Of a DNA stretch of 64,000 nucleotides, positions 37,911 to 46,673 are shown piece by piece (within the stretch, counting starts at the first letter, position 1; every line of letters starts with the position of its first letter). The notes under the pieces were generated by a model. That model was not told where the DNA came from and searched no databases. It saw nothing but the letters and a program-made list of their open reading frames with translations. Source of the DNA: Paraburkholderia aspalathi. Its GTDB lineage: Bacteria; Pseudomonadota; Gammaproteobacteria; Burkholderiales; Burkholderiaceae. The stretch is from the NCBI RefSeq assembly GCF_900116445.1, contig NZ_FPBH01000033.1, forward strand, positions 46,113 to 110,112, in the 5' to 3' direction. A program made the position numbers and the translations under genes.

Positions 37911-38115
37911 TTTCTGTCGCGCCTGAAGTTGCGCGCCAGGTTCTGTTTTCCGCTGCGTAGGTTCGCGCATCTGCATCTCCGCTCCCGTTATGGTTCGTCA
38001 CGCGTGCATTTTTGCGCGGGATAGCGTCTGAGTGCCACCTGGCCATTCGGCCGATTGTTGACCCGCTTGCGAATCGCTAGATTGGCTGCGTGCTTTGAAA
38101 CGATCAGGGATGCAG

Positions 38116-38676
38116 ATGAAATGGGATGCAGTCTGTTTGCGGCCGCGCCGCGGCTTTACGCTTGTCGAAACACTGGCTGTTGTCGCGCTGCTGGCGATAG
38201 TCGCGGTGATGGCGACACCGTCGTTCGTTGCATGGCACCTGCGGGACCAGGTTGACGCACGTGCGAAAGCGCTTGCCTCAACGCTCGCCTATGCGCGCAG
38301 CGAGGCATTGCGCCGCGGTGCTCGCGTCACCGTATGCCGGATCGACGCGGCACGGCGTTGTCTTGCCGCAGGGCAAGCTTGTGGCAACGGCGTCACGGAC
38401 TGGTCGTGTGGCTGGGCCGTATTGGCCGAACGCGGTGGCACGCTCTCACTGCTGCGCGCGCACCCTTTGCTCGCAGCAGTCAGCATCACCGGGACGCAGA
38501 TAAATCTCACATTTACGCCACCGGCGGGGCAGCTGATCGGCACCTTTCGCAGCTTTGAGATCGCGCCGCGCGTGCCGTCGAAAGCGACGCAAGGCGACAA
38601 GTGGCGGCGCTGCATCCGCATCGCGGCGGGCGGGCGCGCGCGGATTGTCGAGGGCGCGTGTGGAGCGGCGTCGTGA
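38116..38676 (+). CDS. fimT: Minor pilin FimT/GspH family
   Basis: A type IV pilus minor pseudopilin of 186 residues. Its prepilin leader ends RRG before FTLVETLAVVALLAIVAVMA, with Glu at +5, so PilD should cleave and N-methylate it. It has the GspH/FimT pattern (AYARSEALRRGARVTVCR). The ATG at 38116 follows AGGGA; earlier TTG/ATG codons are possible. It starts a run of minor pilin genes joined by overlaps. Confidence 0.85.
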   Translation: MKWDAVCLRPRRGFTLVETLAVVALLAIVAVMATPSFVAWHLRDQVDARAKALASTLAYARSEALRRGARVTVCRIDAARRCLAAGQACGNGVTDWSCGWAVLAERGGTLSLLRAHPLLAAVSITGTQINLTFTPPAGQLIGTFRSFEIAPRVPSKATQGDKWRRCIRIAAGGRARIVEGACGAAS

Positions 38677-39131
38677 GCCGATATCCGTCCAACTCACGGG
38701 TGCGCAACCGCGCAGCAACGCGCTCAACGAGGCATAGGGGTAGTTCGCTGATCGAAGTGATGCTGGCCGTTGCCTTGATGGCAGTGACAGCGCTCGGGTT
38801 GATCGCCGGTCAATTGTGGACTGCGCGCGAAGCCCGTGCGATGGCAATGCGCGAGCACGCAGCATGGATAGCCGATTCCGTTGTCGAAGCAATGCGCGAG
38901 CCTTCGGCAGGCGATTCTGCGATCAGGCAATGGAGCGCGCGTGCAACGGTCTTGTTGCCGCATGGTGAGGCTTCGGTAGGCGAGAGTGGCGGTGTATCTG
39001 CCGCACGCGTTACGTGGGCGACCCTGCGTGACACGCCACGCGCCGGCGATGTCATCGACAAGCCCGAGTCGTGCGGTGGGGTGGATGTTCCAGCGGGCTC
39101 CTCATGCGTTGTGCTGGCGTTCGCAAAATGA
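38673..39131 (+). CDS. pilV: Type IV pilus modification protein PilV
   Basis: A minor pilin of about 152 residues with the leader HRGSSLIEVMLAVALMAVTA. The position after Gly is Ser rather than Phe/Met, unusual but seen in PilV proteins. It begins at a GTG that overlaps the fimT stop as GTGA. Conserved cysteines near the C-terminus (ESCGGV, SSCVVL) fit pilin disulphides. Confidence 0.82.
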   Translation: MSRYPSNSRVRNRAATRSTRHRGSSLIEVMLAVALMAVTALGLIAGQLWTAREARAMAMREHAAWIADSVVEAMREPSAGDSAIRQWSARATVLLPHGEASVGESGGVSAARVTWATLRDTPRAGDVIDKPESCGGVDVPAGSSCVVLAFAK

Positions 39132-39937
39132 CACGACGTATGGCTACCGCGCGTGGGCATACGCTCGTCGAGTTCGTGATCGCAATTGCGTTGGGGTTGG
39201 TGGTGACCGCCGGCGTGGTCGCGCTTTATACAACGCAGTGTAACGTGTTCGAGCGCGCGGGCGATGTGATGCGGATCCGCGAAGCCGGCCTGAGCGCGCT
39301 TACGCTGATGGGCCAGCAAATTCAAATGGCCGGCTTCGTGCCCGCGGACGTCGTGAAGTTCAATAGTCCACCGCCGTTGTTCGGTTGTTCTGGCGGTCGC
39401 CCGACCGGCGCGGACGACAGCGTCGCCTGCGAGGCGTTACCGGGTCGCTCGGATGGCATTGTGGTTCGTTATGTCGGGGACGCCGTTTCGACGTGGCCGT
39501 CAGCGACCGGCCAAACGACCGACTGTCTCGGCCAGGCTGTAACGAACAACAACGCGGCACTCGGCGAGCGGGGCGTATTGGTGGTCAACCGATACTTCGC
39601 GAGAGTCAGCGCGTCGACAGGTGAGCCGGAGCTTTACTGCGAAGGCAACGGAAAGGCAGGGTCCGCGCAACCCTTGGTCGAAGGCGTCGAGCGCGTGCGA
39701 TTCAGGTACTGGTTGGCCGGTGGCCTGGCCGCAATAGATGCGTCGGCGGTGACGGACAGCCAATGGGCAAAGATCGTCGCGGTCGATCTATGCGTGCTCG
39801 TCCGGGGAGCGCCGCAAGGACGGCGTATGCGCTATGTAGATTGCGAAGGTGCGAGCGTGCTTGGCGCCGACATGCGGGCGCGGCAGGCTTTCTGGCGGCG
39901 GGTAGCGATACGCAATCACGCGGAGGATCTCCTGTGA
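39128..39937 (+). CDS. pilW: Type IV pilus assembly protein PilW
   Basis: A minor pilin of 269 residues with the leader ARG followed by HTLVEFVIAIALGLVVTAGVV. PilW-type features follow: AGLSALTLMGQQIQMAGF, FGCSGGRP and the C-terminal FRYWLAGGLAAIDASAV. The ATG overlaps the pilV stop as ATGA. PilW helps form the tip complex that primes pilus assembly. Confidence 0.85.
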   Translation: MTRRMATARGHTLVEFVIAIALGLVVTAGVVALYTTQCNVFERAGDVMRIREAGLSALTLMGQQIQMAGFVPADVVKFNSPPPLFGCSGGRPTGADDSVACEALPGRSDGIVVRYVGDAVSTWPSATGQTTDCLGQAVTNNNAALGERGVLVVNRYFARVSASTGEPELYCEGNGKAGSAQPLVEGVERVRFRYWLAGGLAAIDASAVTDSQWAKIVAVDLCVLVRGAPQGRRMRYVDCEGASVLGADMRARQAFWRRVAIRNHAEDLL

Positions 39938-40515
39938 CGGAAAGACTTTGCAATCCAACGCACCGCCGCGCGTCGTCGAAACATTTGACGCGTCTTACCT
40001 GCACGGGTTGTCGCTCACGCGCTCTCAATAGCGGCACTGTCCTGCCGATCGTTTTGCTGATTTCCGCGATGATGTTGACCACCTCCGCGGCCTGGTTTGA
40101 GACATCGCTTGCAGCGGCGCGCGGCGCCAGCAACGTGCGTGACTATTTGCAGGCATTTCATGCCGCGGATTCGGCGCTGACCTTATGCGCCAGGAGCGTC
40201 GCCGCCGCGGCTGCTTTCGAGCCGCAACCGGTGGCATCGCTCTCACCCGGCGAGCCGACGCAATGGACACACAAAGCCGCCTTTGAAGCCGGCGCCGTCA
40301 CGCCCGTCGCGCAATGGCCCGGATCGCTGCGAGCGCCGCAATGTTTGATCGAAGCGTGGCGTCTGGGCACTCGCGCCGATGCCCGAGCTTATTTGCTGAC
40401 TTCGCGTGGCTTCGGCCGGACCGGAGAGTCGCAGGTGTGGTTGCAGATGGAGCTCGTGATCACAGGCGAGCAGATCGAGCGCCATTGGCGTCGCGTTGCC
40501 GCACACCCATTTTGA
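39934..40515 (+). CDS. pilX: PilX-like minor pilus assembly protein
   Basis: A 193-residue protein starting at a GTG that overlaps the pilW stop as GTGA. The hydrophobic segment is VLPIVLLISAMMLTTSAAWF, followed by a PilX N-terminal type helix (NVRDYLQAFHAADSALTLC). The sequence is less conserved than its neighbours, so position in the operon supports the call as much as sequence does. The pilY1 tip adhesin that often follows is absent. Confidence 0.72.
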   Translation: MTERLCNPTHRRASSKHLTRLTCTGCRSRALNSGTVLPIVLLISAMMLTTSAAWFETSLAAARGASNVRDYLQAFHAADSALTLCARSVAAAAAFEPQPVASLSPGEPTQWTHKAAFEAGAVTPVAQWPGSLRAPQCLIEAWRLGTRADARAYLLTSRGFGRTGESQVWLQMELVITGEQIERHWRRVAAHPF

Positions 40516-40525
40516 CGGGAGGTTT

Positions 40526-40957
40526 ATGGCGAGACCGCGTACATCCGCATTCACGCTACTGGAACTGATGATTGCGCTGGCAATAGCCGCCACGCTGCTC
40601 ACGTTTGCCGTGCCCTCGTATCGGAGCCATGTCGCGAGAGCACATCGGGTCGACGCTGCGTCAGCCCTTTATCGCGCGGCGCAATTCGTCGAGGGATCGG
40701 CAAGCGATGGCCCCGCGACGTTGCCTGCGGGTCTGGATCAGGCTCCGCAGTTCGGCACACCGATCTACCGGTTGCAAGTGCTGCCGGCAAACGATGTAAA
40801 CGGCGGTTATTCGGTAGAGGCCGTGCCGGCCGAAGCCGGCCCTATGCGAGACGACGCCTGCGGCACCTTCACGCTGGATGCGACAGGGCTGCGAGGCAAT
40901 AGAAGCGGAACAAACGGCACAGCACCGGCAAGCGGCGAGTGCTGGAATACAAGCTAG
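40526..40957 (+). CDS. pilE: Type IV minor pilin PilE-like
   Basis: A 143-residue pilin with the prepilin site TSAFTLLELMIALAIAATLL, Glu at +5, and a PilE-like core (PSYRSHVARAHRVDAASALY). It has two C-terminal cysteines (DDACGTFTLD, SGECWN) that would form the D-region disulphide. The processing site lacks the usual Gly at -1: Ala precedes Phe. A good GGGAGG precedes the ATG. Confidence 0.82.
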   Translation: MARPRTSAFTLLELMIALAIAATLLTFAVPSYRSHVARAHRVDAASALYRAAQFVEGSASDGPATLPAGLDQAPQFGTPIYRLQVLPANDVNGGYSVEAVPAEAGPMRDDACGTFTLDATGLRGNRSGTNGTAPASGECWNTS

Positions 40958-41079
40958 GGACCCTTACTGCAGAACGAGGGTTGGCGAGTCGAGGCGTTCT
41001 AGTGCCTGCGAACCGTAGGGCCAAGCGACACGCTACTGCTGCAAGCCCCACGCAGGAACCGGTCGACTATCCCCGCGCT

Positions 41080-41559
41080 TCAGTACCCGCTATCAACCGT
41101 CTCTTTCTTGTCATCGGCAGACGCGGCGGAATCACTCTTTATCTGCTTCCAGATTCGATACGCTTCCCAGCCGGCAAGTGCAAGGCTGCCCCATTTGAGT
41201 GCGGGTTTTGCACCTGCTGCAATGGTCGCGCGCAGCGGCTTCGCCAACACCAGCGAAGCGATCGAACTGACTAGCGGATACTGTTTGAGAAGCGCGCCTA
41301 TGCTCCCCGCGTTGAGGAAGCCCGCCTTCGATCCGCGGCCCACGCGCATGCCGCCGAAGCCCGGCAGAATGAATTTGAGCCAGCTGAAATGCGTGACGGC
41401 CTGCCGCAATTCGATGGTTGCCTGAGCGAGTTCCATGCGCTCGACATCCGCGCGGACCAGCAGCAGTTCCTTGCGTAGCGCTCGCAGGTGCGGCGCACTC
41501 AGATCTCTGACCTGGTGGCGTTTGTTGCGGAATGCGGTATCGGAATGGGTTTGGCTCAT
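41080..41559 (-). CDS. DUF3318 family protein
   Basis: A 159-residue protein from MSQTHSDTAFRNKRHQ. The N-terminal half is charged and helical (HLRALRKELLLVRADVERMELAQA); the C-terminal part has hydrophobic stretches (SIASLVLAKPLRATIAAGA, KWGSLALAGWEAYRIWKQI). It resembles a family of unknown function that often lies next to YqjE and YqjD homologues, as here. It is probably membrane-associated. The last residues are polar (DKKETVDSGY). Confidence 0.7.
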   Translation of the reverse strand: MSQTHSDTAFRNKRHQVRDLSAPHLRALRKELLLVRADVERMELAQATIELRQAVTHFSWLKFILPGFGGMRVGRGSKAGFLNAGSIGALLKQYPLVSSIASLVLAKPLRATIAAGAKPALKWGSLALAGWEAYRIWKQIKSDSAASADDKKETVDSGY

Positions 41560-41688
41560 GGCGTGTCGGCGGCAGTGGAGGTGGGGCAGTAAAACTGTGC
41601 TGCAAATCGCTCGAGGTATTGGCGAAGTCTCTTCGACGGCGCAGGGCAGTTGACATCCGCCCATGAGCCCATTGTTATGCCTGCTGCG

Positions 41689-42075
41689 TCACGGTTTGCG
41701 GAACACGTCGCGGTCTTTTTCGAACTCGGCAAGCGTGGCTTCGAACACCATGGGAGCATTGCGCAAACCACTGCGTGCTTTCAGTGCACAGGCTATTCCT
41801 GCGACGGCATAAACCACCGTGATGCCGGCGAGCGCTTGCCACCGGTAGGTGTCCCAGAATGCGATGGCGACCAGCGCCGTCAATGCGATCAACGCCATCG
41901 TCGCGAGCATCATGGCCGCGAGGCCGAGGAACAGCACGCCGAGCAGACGGTCCTTTTCTTCGGCGAGTTCGATGCCGACCAACTCAAGCCGGGTTTGCAA
42001 AATGGCAAACACGGATCCGATGATACGGCGCAACGGACTATGTTCGCCGTGCTGCGATTGTGTTTCGATCGTCAT
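41689..42075 (-). CDS. YqjE / phage-holin-superfamily III membrane protein
   Basis: A 128-residue protein with an amphipathic N-terminus (IIGSVFAILQTRLELVGIEL) and two membrane helices (LLGVLFLGLAAMMLATMALI and WQALAGITVVYAVAGIACAL). This is the YqjE family; despite the holin-related name it is a chromosomal membrane protein, not a prophage gene. It is flanked by the YqjD/ElaB-type gene upstream and DUF3318 downstream. Confidence 0.8.
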   Translation of the reverse strand: MTIETQSQHGEHSPLRRIIGSVFAILQTRLELVGIELAEEKDRLLGVLFLGLAAMMLATMALIALTALVAIAFWDTYRWQALAGITVVYAVAGIACALKARSGLRNAPMVFEATLAEFEKDRDVFRKP

Positions 42076-42215
42076 GGCTCTGGGCGTTGCGCGTGAATGC
42101 TTAACGGGCGCGTAAAAACGAGCGCGCCAAAAGAAGCGGACCGGCCAGACGTGCGCCGGTCAACTCGATTCGCTGATGTGCCGGAGGCGGATTCGCCCCG
42201 GCAGCCTCACCAGTG

Positions 42216-42518
42216 TTACTTGCGGTTGATCAACAGCCCGAGCAATACGCCGGCGCCCGCGGCGATGCCGATGGATGCCCACGGATGCTCATGCACGTAG
42301 TCGTCGGTGGCGCGTGCGGCCTTCTTGCCTTTTTCGACCACCACGACCTGCACGTCAGCCGCCTTTTCCTTAGCCTGCTTCAGGCGCGTAAGCGCCGTTT
42401 CACGCAGTTCCGAAGCGCGCTCGCCAGTTGCGCTCGCGGCCTGTTTCAGCAAATCCTCAGCGTCCGCGAGGACGGTTTTGATATCCGACATCAATCTCTC
42501 CTTGTTGACTTCCGACAT
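42216..42518 (-). CDS. YqjD/ElaB family (DUF883) membrane protein
   Basis: A 100-residue protein: a long Ala/Lys/Glu-rich amphipathic helix (LLKQAASATGERASELRET, LTRLKQAKEKAADVQVVVVE) and a C-terminal membrane helix with WASIGIAAGAGVLLGLLINR. E. coli YqjD and ElaB are inner-membrane proteins that bind ribosomes in stationary phase and are controlled by RpoS. The arrangement with YqjE agrees with that group. Confidence 0.88.
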   Translation of the reverse strand: MSEVNKERLMSDIKTVLADAEDLLKQAASATGERASELRETALTRLKQAKEKAADVQVVVVEKGKKAARATDDYVHEHPWASIGIAAGAGVLLGLLINRK

Positions 42519-42858
42519 TGACAGCTCCCCTTCGTCTCACGCCACGCGTGAATCGTAACCAAAGAAACGGCTGCTGGCGAGCGCAGCGCTCGGTTCATGA
42601 ACAATCGCACGAACCGTTCCTGGTTGAAGCAAGACCTAAAAACTCCACCCTTGCGGCACAGGGTTGCGAAGTTTGCATAAGATGGAGTTGATCTGTCCCG
42701 CAAAGTTTCCACTAAATCGGTGAAAATTACAAAAACGCATAAAGTAGTGACGCGATGTTGGTTAGTTGTTCACTGTCACTCCCGTATGCTGTATTTTTGC
42801 TGCGCGTCGCGAGCGAATGCTCGCGCGGAATGTCCGAATACAATCAAGGAGCTGCAAT
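42519..42858. other. Divergent promoter region between YqjD-type gene and peroxiredoxin
   Basis: About 340 bases without a gene. It is AT-rich between 42640 and 42800. Just before the peroxiredoxin ribosome-binding site is a perfect stem, CGCGAGC (42808-42814), GAAT, GCTCGCG (42819-42825), likely in the 5' leader. No OxyR site was confidently seen. Confidence 0.4.
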
Positions 42859-43497
42859 ATGAGTCTACGTCTTGGCGATATCGCACCGGATTTCGAGCAG
42901 GAGTCGAGTGTCGGCCGCATCAAGTTCCACGACTGGCTGGGCGACAGTTGGGGTGTGCTGTTTTCGCACCCCGCTGACTTCACGCCGGTCTGCACGACCG
43001 AACTGGGTCTGACGGCTAACCTGGCCGGTGAATTCGAGAAGCGCAATGTGAAGACGATTGCATTGTCGGTCGACAGCGCCGAGTCGCACAAGGAATGGAT
43101 CAAGGATATCAACGAGACGCAAGCCGCCAGTGTCGGCTTCCCGATTCTCGCCGACGGCGATCGCAAGGTCGCTGAGCTTTACGACATGATCCACCCGAAC
43201 GCCAGTGAGACCTTCACGGTCCGATCGCTGTTCGTGATCGATCCGAAAAAGAAAGTGCGTTTGACCATTACCTACCCGGCCAGCACCGGGCGCAACTTCG
43301 ACGAAGTGCTGCGCGTGATCGACTCGCTGCAACTCACCGACAGCCACTCAGTCGCAACGCCTGGCAACTGGAAGCAGGGCGACGACGTGGTGATCGTGCC
43401 GTCGTTGAAAGACGAAGAAGTCATCAAGCAGAAATTCCCGAAGGGCTACAAGGCCCTGCGCCCGTATCTGCGTCTGACACCGCAGCCGAACAAGTAA
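42859..43497 (+). CDS. 1-Cys peroxiredoxin (Prx6 group)
   Basis: A 212-residue thiol peroxidase. The peroxidatic site is HPADFTPVCTTELG with Cys45, and no other cysteine occurs in the chain, which marks it as the 1-Cys Prx6 type rather than AhpC. The C-terminal domain with TYPASTGRNFDEVLRVIDSL and KFPKGYKALRPYLRLTPQP is also Prx6-like. It reduces H2O2 and organic peroxides with an outside thiol. The ATG at 42859 follows AAGGAG. A strong terminator follows. Confidence 0.93.
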   Translation: MSLRLGDIAPDFEQESSVGRIKFHDWLGDSWGVLFSHPADFTPVCTTELGLTANLAGEFEKRNVKTIALSVDSAESHKEWIKDINETQAASVGFPILADGDRKVAELYDMIHPNASETFTVRSLFVIDPKKKVRLTITYPASTGRNFDEVLRVIDSLQLTDSHSVATPGNWKQGDDVVIVPSLKDEEVIKQKFPKGYKALRPYLRLTPQPNK

Positions 43498-43549
43498 GCG
43501 GCTGACGCGTCACGAAGCGCACCGCTAGCACCAAGGCGGCGCAACAAAA

Positions 43550-43585
43550 AAAGGCCGGTTCAAAAGAACCGGCCTTTCCTTTTCT
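43550..43585 (+). terminator. Intrinsic terminator after peroxiredoxin
   Basis: Perfect 12-base stem AAAGGCCGGTTC (43550-43561) and GAACCGGCCTTT (43566-43577) with an AAAA loop, then CCTTTTC. A run of A before it suggests it can also serve the opposing gcdH. Confidence 0.82.
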
Positions 43586-43650
43586 ACTGTTCGATCTTCA
43601 ACTCAGCGGCCAGCACGAAACGCCGCCATCGAAGCACTCAGCTCAGTGCC

Positions 43651-44841
43651 TCAGAAAAACGCCTGAATCCCCGTCTGCGCGCGCCCGAGAATCAGCGCGT
43701 GAATGTCGTGCGTACCTTCATAGGTGTTCACGACTTCCAGATTGACCAGATGACGCGCGATGCCGAACTCGTCCGAGATCCCGTTGCCGCCGAGCATGTC
43801 GCGCGCGAGCCGTGCGATGTCCAGCGCCTTGCCGCACGAATTGCGTTTCATGATCGACGTAATTTCGACGGCAGCCGTGCCTTCATCTTTCATGCGGCCG
43901 AGACGCAGCACGCCTTGCAGGCCGAGCGTGATTTCGGTTTGCATGTCGGCGAGCTTTTTCTGGATCAACTGGTTCGCGGCGAGCGGCCGGCCGAACTGTT
44001 TGCGATCCAGCACGTACTGACGCGCCGTGTGCCAGCACGCTTCCGCCGCGCCGAGCGCGCCCCAGGCAATACCGTAGCGCGCCGAGTTCAGGCAGGTGAA
44101 CGGACCGCGCAAGCCACTGACTTCGGGGAAGCGGTTTTCTTCCGGCACGAACACGTCGTCGAGCACGATCTCCCCGGTGATCGACGCACGCAGACCCACC
44201 TTGCTATGGATGGTCGGCGCCGACAGCCCCTTCCACCCCTTCTCGAGAATGAAGCCGCGGATCGAATCCTTGCCGTCCTCTTCGAGCTTGGCCCACACAA
44301 CGAACACGTCGGCGATCGGCGAATTGGTGATCCACATCTTCGCGCCCGACAGCAAATAGCCGCCGTCCACCTTCTTCGCCCGCGTAATCATGCTGCCCGG
44401 ATCGGAGCCGTGGTTCGGTTCGGTCAGGCCGAAGCAGCCTATCCATTCGCCGGTGGCGAGCTTCGGCAGGTACTTCTGCTTTTGCGCTTCCGAGCCGAAT
44501 TCGTAGATCGGGACCATAACGAGCGACGACTGCACCGACATCATCGACCGGTAGCCGGAATCGACGCGCTCCACTTCACGCGCGATCAGACCATACGCCA
44601 CGTAGTTCAGACCGGGGCCGCCGTATTGCTCGGGAATCGTCGGGCCGAGCAGGCCGAGCTCGCCCATTTCGCGGAAGATCTCGATGTCGGTCTTCTCGTG
44701 ACGGAACGCTTCGAGCACGCGCGGCTGCAGCTTGTCCTGCGAGTACGCGGCGGCGGCGTCGCGCACCATGCGTTCGTCTTCGGTGAGCTGCTGATCCAGC
44801 AGCAGCGGGTCTTCCCAGTGAAACTGCGCGGCCTCTGCCAT
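43651..44841 (-). CDS. gcdH: Glutaryl-CoA dehydrogenase
   Basis: This FAD enzyme oxidises and decarboxylates glutaryl-CoA to crotonyl-CoA in lysine, tryptophan and glutarate breakdown. It has 396 residues: the N-terminal acyl-CoA dehydrogenase domain, a middle domain with GCFGLTEPNHGSDPGSM and KMWITNSPIADVFVVWA, and the C-terminal domain with VVNTYEGTHDIHALILGRA carrying the catalytic Glu of this family. The NHGSDPGSM form is typical of GcdH. AGGAGA precedes the ATG. It is divergent from an IclR regulator that probably controls it. Confidence 0.94.
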   Translation of the reverse strand: MAEAAQFHWEDPLLLDQQLTEDERMVRDAAAAYSQDKLQPRVLEAFRHEKTDIEIFREMGELGLLGPTIPEQYGGPGLNYVAYGLIAREVERVDSGYRSMMSVQSSLVMVPIYEFGSEAQKQKYLPKLATGEWIGCFGLTEPNHGSDPGSMITRAKKVDGGYLLSGAKMWITNSPIADVFVVWAKLEEDGKDSIRGFILEKGWKGLSAPTIHSKVGLRASITGEIVLDDVFVPEENRFPEVSGLRGPFTCLNSARYGIAWGALGAAEACWHTARQYVLDRKQFGRPLAANQLIQKKLADMQTEITLGLQGVLRLGRMKDEGTAAVEITSIMKRNSCGKALDIARLARDMLGGNGISDEFGIARHLVNLEVVNTYEGTHDIHALILGRAQTGIQAFF

Positions 44842-44893
44842 GACGTATCTCCTGATTTCCTGCTTGACTTGAACGTGTTCGAGCTTGACTTAA

Positions 44894-44921
44894 GTTCCGC
44901 TATGCGAAACAATGTTTTGCA
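44894..44921. promoter_or_regulatory. Overlapping imperfect palindromes between gcdH and the IclR gene
   Basis: GTTCCGC-TAT-GCGAAAC (44894-44910) and TGCGAAACA-A-TGTTTTGCA (44903-44921) overlap, each with one mismatch. In the 104-base divergent gap, they are the natural candidate operators for the IclR protein. Confidence 0.45.
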
Positions 44922-44945
44922 AACCACGCCCGAGTGTATCACCAC

Positions 44946-45731
44946 ATGACGCCCATATCCACTCTCTCCGAACCGCTCGACGAGCGCAAATTTGTCGTCG
45001 CCCTTGCTCGCGGGCTGGATTTGCTGCGCGCGTTCAAGCCGGGCGAAACCATGCTCGGCAATCGCGATTTCGTCGAACGCACGGGCTTGCCGAAGGCGAC
45101 CGTCAACCGTCTGGCCTACACGCTGACCGTGCTCGGCTATCTGCGGCTCGACGAAACACTTGGCAAATATGCGCTGGACGCCGGCGTGCTCTCGCTCGGT
45201 TTCGCGCTGCTCTCGGGCACCGATACGCTCGAACTCGCGCGTCCGCACATGCGCACTTTCGCGCGCGAAGTGGGCGCGGCGGTGTCGCTTGGATGCCGTG
45301 ACGGCCTCGACATGATTTATCTCGAGACGATCCGCAGTGAAACCGCGCTGACGCTTGGACTCGCCTCGGGCTCGAAACTGTCGATGCTGACCAGTTCGAT
45401 GGGGCGCGCGTATCTGGCGGTGCAGCCATTGGACGTGCGCGCCGCCTTGCTGGTCGAGCTCAAGAAATTAGCGGGCAAAGAGGGCGCTGCGTTGCTGGCC
45501 GATGCCGAAAAGGAAATCGAAGCCTTCGCCCAGGAGCGCTGCTGCTATTCGTTCCGCGCGTGGCATGACGACGTGAACGCGGTCGCGGTGCCGTTTCGCG
45601 AGCCGCGCGAAGGCCGCTGGCTGGTGCTCAGTTGCAGCGGGCCGGCGTCGTCGATGGGAGAGGAGGTGTTCCGGGAAAGCGTCGCGCCGCGGCTGAAGGC
45701 ATTGGCGCGGCGATTAGGCGATACCGGCTGA
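44946..45731 (+). CDS. IclR-family transcriptional regulator
   Basis: A 261-residue regulator. The N-terminal winged helix (about 15-80) reads FVVALARGLDLLRAFKPGE, then NRDFVERTGLPKATVNRLAYTL and the wing GYLRLDETLGKYAL. The C-terminal effector domain has VSLGCRDGLDMIYLETIRS and GRAYLAVQPLDVR, and a Cys-containing CCYSFRAWHDDVNAVAVPF. It is head-to-head with gcdH, so a role as a glutarate-pathway regulator is likely, but not shown. A GTG four codons upstream is an alternative start. Confidence 0.88.
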   Translation: MTPISTLSEPLDERKFVVALARGLDLLRAFKPGETMLGNRDFVERTGLPKATVNRLAYTLTVLGYLRLDETLGKYALDAGVLSLGFALLSGTDTLELARPHMRTFAREVGAAVSLGCRDGLDMIYLETIRSETALTLGLASGSKLSMLTSSMGRAYLAVQPLDVRAALLVELKKLAGKEGAALLADAEKEIEAFAQERCCYSFRAWHDDVNAVAVPFREPREGRWLVLSCSGPASSMGEEVFRESVAPRLKALARRLGDTG

Positions 45732-45776
45732 AGCACCGGGCCGCGCTGCGCCGCGCAGCGTCAGCACAAGAAATAC

Positions 45777-46610
45777 TCACACCGCCCGATCGTGATAATG
45801 GGCCGTGAATAACGGCCCTTGCACGAAGCGCACGTCGTACTGCTGCAGCGCGAGGAACTGCGGCTCATCCATCACCCGATTGAAGATCAGCGGAACCCGC
45901 AGCCGGCTCGCATAGCCGACCAGCGGCTTCACCATCGCGTCGCGCAATGCGACCGCCGCATCCATCTTGATGAAGTCGAGCCGCGCCGTTTCCGATACCG
46001 ACAGAATCTGCCCCGCGTTCGAAAGATTTCCCGCCACCTTGAAGCCATAGCGCTGATAGCTCGTGGTCAGATAGCCGAGGAATGTCTTATGTGCGACCGC
46101 GGACGCCGGCAACTCGATTACCACACGCGACGGGTTCAGTCCGAACGACAGCAGCACGCTCGAAAAATGCCGTCCATGGTCGTACTTGACGCTCTTGAGC
46201 AGGCGCTCGTGCACGCGCAGAAATAGCAAGCCGTGCCGTTGCGCGCCGAAGAAATTGATGGCGTGCAGCGCGCGTGACATGCGGTCGAGGGCGACTAGTT
46301 CCTGATCGTCTGCAATACGGTCGAAGGGATCGAAGGCATCGAAGGGCGCGCCGTCGAGGCGCTGCGTGACGGCCTGGAACCCGAGCTCATCGCCGAAACG
46401 ATCCACGCCCTCGGCGCCCGACGACAACGACTGCGCCAACGCATGCACGCTGATATCGAAGATCGGCTCATAGGCACTGGCGAGCTCGAAGCCGTCGAAC
46501 TGCGCCAGCGCGACATCGCTATGCACGCCGGTCCCCATCACCAGATGTTCACCGAGAAATGGGTGATCGGCGGCGCGTGCAATCAGGTTGGGGATGGTCG
46601 GCGGAATCAT
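45777..46610 (-). CDS. Degenerate EAL-domain protein, probably inactive
   Basis: About 277 residues form an EAL fold: ELASAYEPIFDISV at the start, VVIELPASAVAHKTF where active enzymes have an E-[TN]-E motif, ARLDFIKMDAAV in place of LKID, and QYDVRFVQGPLF at the end. The signature EAL/ExLxR motif is missing (the corresponding stretch is SLSSGAEGVDRFG), so c-di-GMP hydrolysis is unlikely; such proteins can act as c-di-GMP sensors or protein partners. The start is uncertain: an in-frame ATG at 46673 adds 21 residues. Confidence 0.7.
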   Translation of the reverse strand: MIPPTIPNLIARAADHPFLGEHLVMGTGVHSDVALAQFDGFELASAYEPIFDISVHALAQSLSSGAEGVDRFGDELGFQAVTQRLDGAPFDAFDPFDRIADDQELVALDRMSRALHAINFFGAQRHGLLFLRVHERLLKSVKYDHGRHFSSVLLSFGLNPSRVVIELPASAVAHKTFLGYLTTSYQRYGFKVAGNLSNAGQILSVSETARLDFIKMDAAVALRDAMVKPLVGYASRLRVPLIFNRVMDEPQFLALQQYDVRFVQGPLFTAHYHDRAV

Positions 46611-46673
46611 GTAGGCGAATGGATGGCGATAGGTGCGCACTCGGCGCTCGGCAACGCGACTCGGTTGCCGCAT

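Noticed and set aside
35661..37976. Upstream part of a 1020-codon minus-strand frame, antisense to glyA and nrdR
   Set aside because: Only its last 248 codons (SDR) are protein-like. The rest is the shadow of glyA/nrdR codon bias.
41689..42075. Prophage holin
   Set aside because: Belongs to the holin superfamily by name, but the YqjD-YqjE-DUF3318 context shows a chromosomal membrane protein; no other phage genes are present.
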